Of a stretch of DNA of 64,000 nt, positions 43,253 to 54,697 are shown piece after piece; within the stretch, counting starts at the first letter, position 1; each line of letters starts with the position of its first letter. The stretch covers positions 244,409 through 308,408 of the forward strand of contig NW_003314307.1 in NCBI RefSeq assembly GCF_000143415.4. Direction: 5' to 3'. This stretch comes from Selaginella moellendorffii. Lineage: Eukaryota; Streptophyta; Lycopodiopsida; Selaginellales; Selaginellaceae. The notes beneath the pieces were generated by a model. That model was given only the letters and a program-made list of their open reading frames with translations. It did no database searches and had not been told where the DNA came from. A program made the translations under genes and the position numbers.

Positions 43253-45173
43253 TTATCTCGATCTGAGATGATCTCTTTTGGCCTTCCCCGCACTCGAACC
43301 ACTTGTTCGAAGAATAGCTTCTACACCTTCCGCATCCACTTCCATTGTGGTGGGTATAAAATGTGCCATTTTCAAAAATCGGTCCACCACCACGAATATC
43401 GCATCAAACCCCTCGCTTGGGGGAAGTCCCGTGATGAAGTCCATCGTAAGACATTTCCACGAACAATCTGGAATTGGGATGCTTTGCAACAAGCCCCCAC
43501 TAGCCTTAGTCACGGCTTTGACCTGCTGACATGTTGGACATGTCTTTACATAGTCTTGGACGTCCTTAGCCATATCTGGCCAATGGTACTTCTTCTTGAG
43601 TAAGCCCATCGTCTTGGGCACTCCGCCGTGTCCCGCAAGAGGTTCGTCATGACACTCTTCTAAGGCTACCTTCCTTAGTTCCCCTTCTGGAACATACACC
43701 CTCGTTTGCTTGTAATAGATGAGTCCGTTGCGTTCCGCATAGCCCGTTTTCTCTTCCGTTGGCAGCTCACCTCTCTGGTGAGCTTCCCGTGCCTCTAGAT
43801 TCCTCAGCAACACTTCTTGTGCTCGACCATCGTTCTCATATGCTGTCCGCACATCGTCCCAGAAGGTTGTTGTTGCACTGGATATCGCCAACCTCAAGCT
43901 CGCTTTTCGACTTAGCACATCCGCCACGATGTTGCTCTTCCCAGGCTTGTACAGAATCTCGCAATCAAACTCGGCCAAGGCATTGGCCCACCGACCTTGT
44001 TTCCCTCTCAGACCGGGCTGTGACAAGAAGTGTTTTGTTGCCACATTGTCCGTGTAAACCTTGAAGTGTCTCCCAAGGTAGTGTCGCCACTCCTTGAGTG
44101 CCTTGACCACCGCAAACAATTCCTTCTCATGGGCAAGCCACTTCTGTTGAGCCTTGTCCAACTTCTTCGAGAAGAACGCTACTGGGTGGTTGTCTTGCTT
44201 CAAAATTGCGCCCAACACAAAGTCCGAAGCATCCATTTCTACCTCAAAGTCCTTACCAAAGTCCGGTAATGCCAACACGGGAGCCTTCCTCAACTTCCCT
44301 TTGAGGTGGACGAATGTCGCCTCGCATTTTGCTGTCCATACCATCTTCCCTCTTCTTGTTTGGTCCGTTAAGGGCAAGGCTACTCTCGAATAGTGTCTAA
44401 TAAACTTTCGATAGTAGTTGCATAGCCCCAAGAACGCCCTCAACTCATGTACATTCGATGGTCGCTCCCATTCCTAGATTGCTTGGACCTTCTCCGGGTC
44501 CACCTTGAGCCCGTCTTAGCCCACCACATGCCCGAGAAACTTTACCTTTTGTTGAGCAAAGTCACATTTGCTCTCTTTAGCATACAGTTTGTGTTCCCTT
44601 AGTTTCTCAAACACCTTCGCCAAGTGTTCAGCATGCTCCTCTAGCGTCTCGCTATAAATCAGGATGTCGTCGATATAGACGACCACAAAGTGATCCAGAT
44701 AGAGTACAGAGATGTGGTTCATCAGCGCCAAAAATGTTGCCGGCGCATTGCATAGCCTGAAGGGCATCACCAGAAACTCAAAGCTCCCATACCTCGTTCA
44801 ACAGGTTGTCTTCTCGACATTAACAGGTTGTCTTCTCGACATCTTCCTCGGCTACCCTGATCTGGTAGTATCCTGACCTTAGGTCAATCCTCGAGAAGTA
44901 TTTTGCCTTTCCCAACCTATTAAACAGGTCCTCAATTCTTGGCAAAGGGTACTTGTTCTTCTTTGTATACTTGTTGAGCAACCGGTAGTCTATGCACATG
45001 CGTATAGAACCATCTTTCTTTTTCACAAATAACACCGGCACCCCATACGGCGACTTGCTCAACCTAACATACCCTTTATCCACCAACTCCTCTAGTTGGC
45101 ACTTGAGCTCCTTGAGTTCTTTTTCGTTCAAACGATAGGGGGGACGAACCACCGCCTCAGCACTCTCGACCAA
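43253..45173 (-). pseudogene. RT, RNase H and integrase of the chromovirus, broken
   Basis: RT pieces at 45173-44820 and 44770-44516 ([22 protein letters not shown]) are disrupted by a 22-bp tandem duplication at about 44799-44842. RNase H and integrase lie in 44443-43253 (VEMDASDFVLGA; HDEPLAGHGG...CPTCQQVKA; TMDFITGLP). A frameshift ends the integrase core near 43300. Confidence 0.85.
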
Positions 45174-45265
45174 CTCAATCTTATGTTCTATCGGTCATGC
45201 GGGGGGCAACCCCGCCGGTAACTCCTCCGGCATGGTATCCTGGACAATTATTGGTCCAACACCCG

Positions 45266-46978
45266 CTAGATCACTAAAGGTACTTCTTCCGTTCTTGTCT
45301 TTTTGTCACTCTTCACTGAGAGTAAGCACAAAAAGGCTGCCTTAGTTCCTTTAGTGAGTTGTCCTCTCGTGGACACCAGGTTTAAGCAGGAATCTTTGGC
45401 CTTGCTTTGCCCTACCTTTAGATCCTGGGCCTCCACCCTAAATCTTCTTCCTTGGGCATTTGCCAGTACCACAAGGTTCCTACCTTGTCCATGCAGGGCT
45501 ACCACAAACCGATTGAACCAATCCATTCCGAAGATCACGTCAAATCCCACCATGTCCAACACGGTGAAATCCATGTTTACTTTCCATGTCCCTACTTCGA
45601 CTCTCGCTTGTCGAAGTACCTCATCGGTGCTTTGGCTACCCTGAACAAACTCTATAGTCCTTGGTTCGCCTAGCCGCTGCACCGTTAGTCCGGCTTGCCG
45701 GACTATGTCTGCAGCCACAAAATTATCCGAAGCACCCGTGTCAATAAGGATCTTAACAAAGCTACCTCCGAGCTTCCCTCGGAGGGCTAGTAGATGTCGC
45801 GAACGACTCTCTACCAAAGTTGCTCGTGTAATGAGTAACTTTGAGTTAGGGACTGGATCACATACCTCAGTTTGGACTTCACCCGACTTGATGGCCATAT
45901 TGGCTCTGGCCTTCTTCGGGTAGGGACATTCCCTCGAAAAGTGTCCCACTTCACCGCAGTTGTAGCATACGTTGTTTCCCACGCTGCTATACGACTTGAC
46001 CTTCTTATCCATGGGTTTGTCTCTTTTCGCTTGACTCCCCCATATACTCACTCGCTGGCCACTGCATTTGCCTTTCCAGAACCCCGAGGACTCATTCTTA
46101 GAGAAACTCTTCTTGAATTTCCCCCTGCTAAACGTTCCCCTTGGTTTGGCCCCTTTGCTAAACGTGGATCCCGACCCCGTCGTGTTCCCCTTTCGCAGGT
46201 TATCGTTGAAATGCACCTTGATGGCCGCATCCAACGCTTCCTTGTAGTTGGTCGGGTTCCAGTGCATCACCTCACCGCAAGCCCAGGTTTGCAAACCCGA
46301 TATGAAGGCATGGAACGCATCCATATCCCCCATGTCCGTGACAAGTATCCTCTTTGCCATGAACCCATTCACATATTCCTGGATGGTTCCAGTCTGCTTC
46401 AGCCTACTCAGCTCATCTCTCAAATGCAGAGTGGCATTTGGAGGAACGTATATTGCGCGGATCCTCGCCTTCATCATGTCCCAAGTGGCCACTAATCCTT
46501 CGTTGGCCTCCGTTGTTCTCCACCAAGACTTGGCATTATCTGCCAAGTATGGTTTTGCACATGGGACCTTCTCCGAACTCGGTAACCGCAACGCTTGGAA
46601 GTAGTCCTCTATATCGTAAAACCAATCCTCCACCACCTTATAGTCGTTCACTCCCTTGAAGACCGGTGGGGGCTTTGGTTTGTACTTGGGAACTGCCTGA
46701 GGGACTGATTCCACTTCGGTCTGTTCGACTTTGTTTGGTTTTGCCTCAGTCCCTGCCGAAGGGTCCACACCTTCTGTGCTGCCAGCATCCGCAGTCTTTC
46801 GCCTTTTCTTCCGCTTCTCGTCACACTTTAGCTTGCATACGAGAGTCTCCACCAGAGCATTGGTCTGTGCCAATTGTCCTTCTAGAACGTCCAATCGAGT
46901 TGGACGACCGAACCTCGCCACCGGACTCCTGTTTGGAAGTTTCCTCACTAGAGTCCTCCTCATGCAAGGATTCCTCAT
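45266..46978 (-). pseudogene. Gag-protease of the chromovirus (N-terminus broken)
   Basis: A 570-residue open frame with Gag core (DWFYDIEDYFQAL, AKSWWRTTE), zinc knuckle CYNCGEVGHFSREC and protease DTGASDNF with FDVIFGMDWF. The natural Gag start is probably near 47061 in another frame, with a stop close to it and a frameshift around 46905, so the whole polyprotein is not expressed. Confidence 0.82.
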
Positions 46979-47122
46979 CCATAGCCTCTTGTTCGACCGG
47001 AGGCTCCAGCTCTGGCAGAGGTTCCGTCTCCACCTGGGTTCACTTACGCCCTGCCTTTGCCATCTCCCAGCAATCCGCCTCTATCCTTCGCTAGAACTGA
47101 GGAAAAGGCTCCGATACCAAAT

Positions 47123-48259
47123 TGTAAGCCACAATTTTTTCCTTTCCAATTTGCCAGCTTACCTCGTCTATCCGTCCAACACTGCCTTAGCTTTTGCTAA
47201 GTTCCCTTACCAAGGTTCCTGCCTATGGTACCAGCTCCTACTTGGTCCTACTTGGTTTCAGCTACTCACTGCATGAGCAACGGAGTGTTAGCCATCCATC
47301 CACGAATTCCCAAATCTCTCTCAATCCCCCTCCCCGGGTTAGATTGGACTTAAGGTTCGGCTACACTCCCCACAAGCACAAGCAGCCAAGCACACCAAGC
47401 TTCCAAGTTCCTAACTTCCCTTGGTACCACAAGACTTGATCATGGGACCCTCTAAATCCCAAGTCTCGAGTGCAACACTTGTTTTGGGACGCCGGGGCGA
47501 AACACCGTGGCCTAATGGCCCGGTATGGGTACCTCTACCCCCCCACTTCCATCCCTAAGGGAAGGTCCAAGCCCCTAAGAAGGGCGAGGACCAATGAGCC
47601 GCATGGTACTCAAGTGGGGCACCACTCCACATGAGCCGGGAGCACCGCAGTCGGTTTCCCTTTTGGGTGTGGGAGCTTTCTTGGATGGCCCCTTCGGCAC
47701 CAACCAAGTCCATGCTCACTCCCACCCAAGGCCCCTCGGTCCCAGTCCCAACCTCAAGTCAATTTGGAAGCCCCACTGGAGAGTTCCTTCAAAACTGGTT
47801 CCTGGACCTCACTATCCCTACTATACTTTTGGAACCCCCTGCAACCCCCCCCCCCCCCCGGGAGACGCACGCTTTGGGCTTTCACCCCTTGACCCGTATT
47901 AGTACTGGGACTTAGTCTCTGGCTCGATCTCGGACTTGATCTCGGATCCGACTTTGGATTCGGTCTCGGACTCGATCTCGGACTTGATCTCAGACCCGAT
48001 CTTAGACCCGACCTCGGACTCGACCTCGGACTCGGTCTCGGACCCGATTTCGGATCTCGGACTCAGTCTCGAACTCGGTTTCGAACTCGGTCTCCGAGTC
48101 GGTCTCGGACTCGATTCCGGACTCTATCTCGAACTCGGTCTTAGAGTCGGTCTTGGACTCGATCTTAGACTTGGTCCCATCCGATGAACTCTTTATCATT
48201 TTGGTCATGCTTTCGAGGCTCCTTTAGCCTACGACACCTCAGCGAGTTAGTTCCTTACA
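47123..48259 (-). repeat. 5' LTR of the chromovirus (right copy)
   Basis: 1,137 bp; contains a poly-C run near 47846-47860 that is shorter in the left copy, and the same minisatellite at about 47920-48180. The primer site lies just inside (47109-47120). Confidence 0.85.
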
Positions 48260-48264
48260 ATAAG

Positions 48265-48722
48265 TACCTAGTCAGCCAAGTGTAAATGGTTCATAGAACG
48301 CGCGAAATCAGAGTGGCACAGCAGAAGCGTGGTCTTGAAGCTTGCCATAAGGCGAGGCTTTCAAGATTGGGGAAGTAGTTCCCGAGTGTTCAAAAAAAGG
48401 GCTTTGGATGAAAGTCGATGGTTAAGGACTTTCACGCTTATGCATGAACCATATTATGGTGGCCGAATGACTTGCTAAGTGAGATTGGCAAGTCGGGGGG
48501 AACAAATCCTCTAGTTGAAGGTGCTAACTTCAAAAAGGGGTGGATTATGGGGCCGAGCATGAAGGAGTCCATGCATGATCACAGACTTGTCAAGCGAGAG
48601 GACTTGGTAGTGTGGAGGAACTAAGTTCCTAAGCTATGATCTATAGCACACTTTAAGTACATGTTGGTGCACTGGCGTGGGGAGTCACGCCAAGCATCCT
48701 ATGCAATGCCATCCATAGATAT
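48265..48722 (+). other. LARD internal DNA between the two nested elements
   Basis: No coding potential; resembles the rest of the LARD interior. Contains tagat (48716-48720), repeated just right of the inverted-repeat element. Confidence 0.6.
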
Positions 48723-48744
48723 GCTCTATTTCGTTAAAGTGGGA
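48723..48744 (+). repeat. Left terminal inverted repeat
   Basis: 22 bp, perfect inverse of 57574-57595; similarity fades beyond it. Confidence 0.85.
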
Positions 48745-48946
48745 TTTATTCAGTAAAATGGGACTAGGTACAAATTTTCAAGTATTTGAAAATGACGTGA
48801 AATTATATGTTTTTTGTCCAGGGGCTAGACATATCTGGGGCATGGTGACTAGCGCGGTGACTTTATGTCCAGACTGAGTCCATCTGGTTGTATAATAAAT
48901 CTCATTGTCAAGGTGAACAAGCCGAATCTGAAGCTAAAGAAGAGCG

Positions 48947-51796
48947 ATGGCATGCGCGCACACACTATTTGTTTGTTCATTGAGCGTGTGGTGAGCTTTC
49001 CAAGATGAACATCATTCCTATTAGCCAGACATATAACTTAATGGTGAGAACATTTAGATATTATTCAATGTTATCTTTTTCTAACGAATCTAATTGTGAA
49101 GGTGTAGCAAGAGGCATTGCTAGTCTGGAGAAGTCATTTAACTCATTTGACCCTTAGTGTATTTTCATGAAACTAAATAACATTCATATTATTAAGGAAT
49201 TTCTCTAGTACCTTTTTTTTACGACATAGAGGCTTGCATTTCTTTCAAAGGTGATTTAGTAAAAGGCCTAAGGGCACATGCCATTCTATTTCTCATACCG
49301 GTATTAAGATATACTAGTGCAAAGGGAAAAAGGTATTTGGTGATCAAGTAAATGGCACGAGGGCACACGCCATTATAAGCCTAAGCGCTAGTGGACACCT
49401 CCTTTTTGGTACTCTCAGCGGTACTATCATCCTTCTCTGGGTCAGTTGTTTTGCTTTGGATTGTTGTCTCTGACGTTACTGGGGCGTTCTCGATAGTTGT
49501 TAATGTTGCCGTTTGTTCAGAAAAATGATCACCTGGAGTATAGTACGGGGAGTTTGGAAGACTTATATATTCTACATCTTCACCTATCTCCTTCTCCGTC
49601 TCCTTTTCTGCCTCACTTACAGATTTTGTGCTTGCCATGAGAACGCTCTTCACCCTAAAATATGGAGTTTGTTGTGTTATAAAAGGAAACCAACACACAC
49701 GCTGCAAGGGAATGATGGTACATAAAGCACGTAAGCCCACAATATGGGTTTATGTGCCATTAATATGGGCCACACGCCATATTATTAGATTTATGCACGT
49801 GTGATTGGTAAATGCATATGTCACATCATCTTTGTTTTACCTCACACACTATATCAGGCCTAATGAACCATATCACATGTGCGCACATGCTATATATATG
49901 GAGAAGTATTATGCAAGGATAGAAAAATTCAATGCATGATTGTGGAGAGCAATGGCATGAAGCCACATGCTAAATAACATTTTAGAGAAAGAATTAAAAT
50001 AAAAACATGCAAACAGTACTAAGTGGACCAAGACTTAGAAGTGCACAATTGAATGAGGTATTTCTAATAAATATTTCACTCACCTCATATAGGAATGGCT
50101 ACCACTCTCAAATGGCGTATCGCCTCATGCCATCACCTCGCAATTTGTTATAACAATCCGATGAATTCATATTCGGCTTGTTCACCTTAAACTTTAAGTA
50201 AGATTTGCTAGAACAACTAAGAATTTATACTTGTTATTTGTATCATCTCACCTAGGAATGGCGTAAGGCCACATGCCATCACGCCTCCTCTGATTCAGAT
50301 TCGGATTGTTCACCTTGAAATAAAATACATTAGAAACTTAATAAAGGAATATTAGTTGCAATTAGTAATTAGCAATTAGTAATTAGTAAAATCTAGTTGC
50401 AATCTAACGGTTGGATCTCCAGAAAACTCAAAAAAATCTCGCGCGTGTCAGAATATCCTAGGAATATACTCCTATGTGCCCCTGAAAATGGCATGCGGCC
50501 CCACACCATTCAAGAGATAACGCCAGATGACGCCGAGAATTTTTTGGTGCATTTTTTGGGTTCAAAATTGCATGAGCCCACACGCTATAAAGTTTATCTT
50601 TGCCAAATAGAGAAAAGTTTATCTGTGTCATGTGAGGTAGTTACAGTCCTTTGTGCTCGGCATCTGCCTCTTGCACCATTTGCACTGAAAGGGAATTTTT
50701 CTCCATTCAGCATTTGGCCTTGAAAATGGCATGCGCCCACACGCCATTCAAGGAATAAGGCCACAGGACGTCTGGATTTTTGGGTTTAAAATGTTTAGGG
50801 TTTTTTGGGTTTTTTCAAAATATTTTGGGTCCAACGTTTTTTGGGTTTCTTTGGTTCAAAATTGCATGAGCCCACACGCTATAATATTGATTTGAGAGAA
50901 AAATAGAAACAGATAGAATTTCTTTATTTAGCTGAATATCTGCCATTTTTGGAAATATAAGATGCTTTGGAATATCCAATCATGCATGGTATAAATATAG
51001 CGAGGGTATTAAATGATATCCCAATCATGATCTTTCTTTTGGATTTCGCGTGCATGCAGTCCGAGGAATGATGACGTTGCGGATTTCTTTTGGATTTTGC
51101 GTGCTTGCATGCGCGCGGCAATCCAGAAATTAATGGTGGCACCCAAGTCCGAGGAATGATGACATGGCGGGATTACCAACCGTTGTGACATTTCGCGCGT
51201 GTGAGGTTAGGTTTTGCATTTTGCTTCGTACTCGCGCTCGCGCTCGCATCACACTCGCGCTCGCATCGCGCTCCCACTCGCGATCACGCTCACATTCGCG
51301 CTCATCTACCTTCTCTACAGGTTTCTCGTGTGCATCGGCATCCACTCGCGCTTGCATCACACTCGCGCTCGCATCGCGCTTGTGTGCATCGGCATCCACT
51401 TCAAGACACACCCAGTTTGTAACTTCGCCGCCAACTCTGCCACCCACTCCGCCACCCACACGTAGCCCACTTGGCGTCCCGGGAGATTTCAGCGCCACTC
51501 TCCAACTGTTAAGTGGCAGAGTAGCCTTGCTGCTACGATCCGCTGCACACACAGTGCACATTCGCCAGCGAGTCCGGCCTCGATTGTCACGCCTCCATTC
51601 GGCTTCAAATGGTAAGTCTTTTAGGCCAAGTAGAAAATGGCATGAGGCCACATGCCATTCAGTAGCAACATTGGCATGCACCGATTGGGCTCTCGAGTGC
51701 AGTCCGGTTACAGATGGCGTGTAGCCTCACGCCATCTTAGGATGCAGCCTCAAGACATTTGATGCAGTGGTGAATGGCGTGTGGCCTCACGTTATT
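48947..51796. repeat. Palindrome cluster, left half (about 13 copies)
   Basis: Imperfect 22-24-bp palindromes with arms AATGGCRTG and CAYGCCATT around a 4-6-bp GC-rich centre. Copies at 48947, 49351, 49761, 49951, 50111, 50257, 50487, 50567, 50725, 50861, 51636, 51713 and 51773 (start positions). Arms and centres vary between copies, so they are related but not identical. Apart from these the interval 48745-51163 holds no convincing gene. Confidence 0.85.
49381..49638 (-). CDS. Small hypothetical ORF inside the inverted-repeat element
   Basis: 85 residues from the ATG at 49638; hydrophilic, Thr/Ser/Glu-rich (SEAEKETEKEIGEDVEY; TTDPEKDDSTAEST). It is the only sizeable minus-strand frame in the non-coding half of the element and could be an exon or chance. 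No similarity recognised. Confidence 0.2.
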   Translation of the reverse strand: MASTKSVSEAEKETEKEIGEDVEYISLPNSPYYTPGDHFSEQTATLTTIENAPVTSETTIQSKTTDPEKDDSTAESTKKEVSTSA

Positions 51797-53029
51797 TCCA
51801 GCTACTAGCTTTTCATCTGTCAGCTCTAATTGTTGTGCATTTCTGAACAGGCGAGGAATTGTGTTCTTCTTCCAGCCACTGTCAATATGGATGCAGAGAA
51901 GGGGGAGGAGCTCACCAGTTGGACTTTCGGGATGGAAGGCGAGGATCTGAGGCTGTACAACACAGATGGTGGGAGAAAAGAATGCATGGGGATCCTCATC
52001 CAAGTGACAGACACTCCATGCAGTTCCATGCAAGAATATGGACTGGCACTTGTGGTAGAGACAGCGTCCGCCTTCAAGATCCACCTTGCACATCCTAGCG
52101 GCTTCCTGGAGGGGGGCAGTGGCTATGAGGAATTCCTAGAGGGAGCTAGGGAGAGGTTGTCCAGGAGGCCCACAATTTCAAAAACACTGCGGGTCTATGA
52201 AGATCACATGGAATCCACGGACCTCACCTACAGCGATGTTCAAAAACTATATTCCAACATTGAGCCGTTGAGAGTGCCTCTAGTTCGCGAAGCGAAGGGG
52301 AAGGGGGTCGATCTGGAAACTACTCTGAAGCAGAAAAGGGTGGTCAAGCTCAAGCCGACGTCCGACTCTCTTGCTCCAAAAAAGAAGCTACTCAGTGATG
52401 CCATTGCCTCAGGTTCGAACACTACACCCACCAAAAAGAAGAGCCGCAAAGAGCAGAAAGAGCAAGAAGAGGCAGCAAAAATCGTCGTAGATAATAGTAC
52501 TTGTTACTATTCCAACAAAGTATATACAATCGACGTGAGCCGTATCGACATCCAAAGCAAATACAACCACAGGCTAGTATCTTATGAGTGGGTGGAGAAA
52601 CTGAAGCAGAAGATGCTGGCAAGTCTAGTAACACCCGACATCGCAGACGTGATCCCCTACTACCGAACAATGAAGGGCGAGACGAGGTTTCCAGACTTGA
52701 TCAATAGGAAGGTGTTGGATGATTAGAACATCCGGTTCTATGCCGTCTCCGGGCAGCATTCTAGCTTGGCGATGCAAGAGATAGTTGTGGATATTATGGT
52801 GGGCGAGGAGGTGAAGAAAGTCTTCAAGACAAGAGTTGTCCGCCTGATAAAAGGCAACTCGCCCCTCCGATCTATCATATCCATCTCCCACGCACAGAAT
52901 GTCAAGCAAGAAACATGCTACAAATCGGGTCTGCACGAGACATTGGCACGAACACGGAAGCTCTGGGTTCAACTGAAGAAGCCACAAAAACCAGGACAAG
53001 GACGTGCACTAGCAACTAGCGCCTGGCAG

Positions 53030-53083
53030 GTAAGCCTCATTGCATGTGGCATAGCATGTGGCCTCACGCCATTTCCATTGCAG
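53030..53083 (+). other. 54-nt intron built around a palindrome (could be exonic)
   Basis: Begins gtaagc and ends ttgcag; length is a multiple of three with no stop, so splicing or retention keep the frame. A palindrome (53051-53072) fills its centre. Confidence 0.5.
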
Positions 53084-54520
53084 GAATTCTCGAGTCTTCT
53101 CTCGAAAACACTGGGGGTCAATGACACACTCAGCATCCATAACATTCTACTCGTGACAAAAGTTGTTTTTGACAAATGGGTAGATGTGCTGAGGAGGTAC
53201 CATGACGGGGAGTTGCTAAACTCAATGGGTGTGGAGGACGGCCGGAAGCCCAATGATTTGAAGCTCAACGCCTTACGTTTCTCGCGGTCTCTAGACGACG
53301 ACGACCTTCTGACAGTGGCTAATGCTCTTCTACGTGGTGAGGTAGTCTTCAACAAGACCAAAATGACTCCCGGCCATATTGTGACATACGAGGACTTGTG
53401 TACGACTCTGAGAGCTCGTGCACTATTGAAGGATTGGATCTTCGAGAAGGTGGCCGTGGAGAGGGTGAGCATCGACACCACGCAAGAGATGATGGAAGAG
53501 CTGGAGTTGTCAAATGAAGACATCGACGACTACGTGAAGGGGGCCCCCAAGTTCATCGATCTGCTGCGGGATGCCACGAAAAGTAAAGCTGAGAAGTTGG
53601 ATCAATATCCAAATTTCATTAAGAGGGATGTTGACCGCCGGCTTCAGAAACAGCTCGACCCCGCAGCAGAGGCCTATCGAGAACCTTACCGGGTATACGT
53701 GAATTCGGATGAGGATCAAAGGTGGAGGAGCATCGTTTCCCGCAGAGATGAGTAGGTCAAGAACATCTTTTGTGTGATGGACTTCACAAACAAGGAGATC
53801 ACTCATGCAGACGAAGTCAGCTCCATCATTGACTTAATGGTGGGACTTGCGGAGGTGGAATCTTCAGTCCACTATATGATCTACGACTCCGAATCCTATC
53901 ACAAGTTCTGGAAGGCCTTGAACGAGGTGAAGGCTCGGTTGAAAGGCAAGGAGATGCAGGAGATCCATGGGATAATGGCTAAGAAGAAGATACCGACAAA
54001 TGTTCGCATCTTCACACTCGCCCTTGTTATTGATCCTGCAGCAGAGTGGGACTGGAGTGACTTCCTAGCTTCGTTCGACAAGGCCGATCAAATTGATCTG
54101 AGGGAGGTCAATTTACCCGTGCCTGAGGAACTGAAGACGGCTATGGAGCTTTCGAATCCAGAGAAAGCTCTAGGTGCAGCATGGGAAATGCTCAGCTGGG
54201 TCTTCAATGCAATAGCACCTGCTTCCGACTCCAAGGGCAAATGCGTTGTCGAGTACAACTGCGGCGGACTATTCTTTCGAGCCGCACTACTCAAAGGTGT
54301 CCCGTGTGTTGCGGTGACAAACTCCATTGAAGAGGTGACTTCAATGAAGCATATAATTACAGTTGCCAAAGAAAAACAGTATCTTCTCTGCGAACCTGGT
54401 GAGTACGCACTTTAAGTTTAAATGTTATCTCACAAGCTCTGTATGCAGGAGCGTGGCCACCCCCAGATGCTGAAATGGCGTTAACAGCTACTGTTGGGCC
54501 GAGCTCACAACCTACACAAG

Positions 54521-54697
54521 GTAAGGTCACGTGAGGCCTCACGCCATTTTGATTATAGATCGTTGTGAATATTCAGACACGAGGACTGAAAAGCGCACTG
54601 GTGGCGTGTCGAAGAAGGACAAACAGACAAGCAATAGAAAAAAAGGAGGTACAAATTATATTTGCAATGGCGTGTGGTCTCATGCCATTCCTTGCAG
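54521..54697 (+). repeat. Two tiny introns containing palindromes
   Basis: Introns 54521-54558 (38 nt) and 54649-54697 (49 nt) each contain a palindrome copy (54526-54547, 54666-54689). Further copies in the gene lie in exon 55658-56245 at 56037-56059 and 56112-56134, where they encode ACDHTPS and ACAHTPS. Confidence 0.6.

Larger units (their letters stand above)
40743..48259 (-). mobile_element. Nested Ty3-type chromovirus, minus strand, decayed
   Basis: A 7,517-bp element with LTRs 40743-41874 and 47123-48259, TG...CA ends and a perfect 5-bp duplication ataag (40738-40742 and 48260-48264). Inside the right LTR, on the minus strand, TGGTATCGGAGC is the primer site (one mismatch to the initiator-Met site). 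Gag with zinc knuckle, protease, RT, RNase H, integrase and a chromodomain run from right to left, with several breaks. Chromodomains guide insertion to heterochromatin in this clade. Confidence 0.92.

Noticed and set aside
51164-51724. 186-codon Arg/Ser-rich frame upstream of the ParB-like gene
   Set aside because: Built from a CGCTCGCATC-type simple repeat. An exon 51164-51611 could splice in phase to 51878, but there is no independent support.
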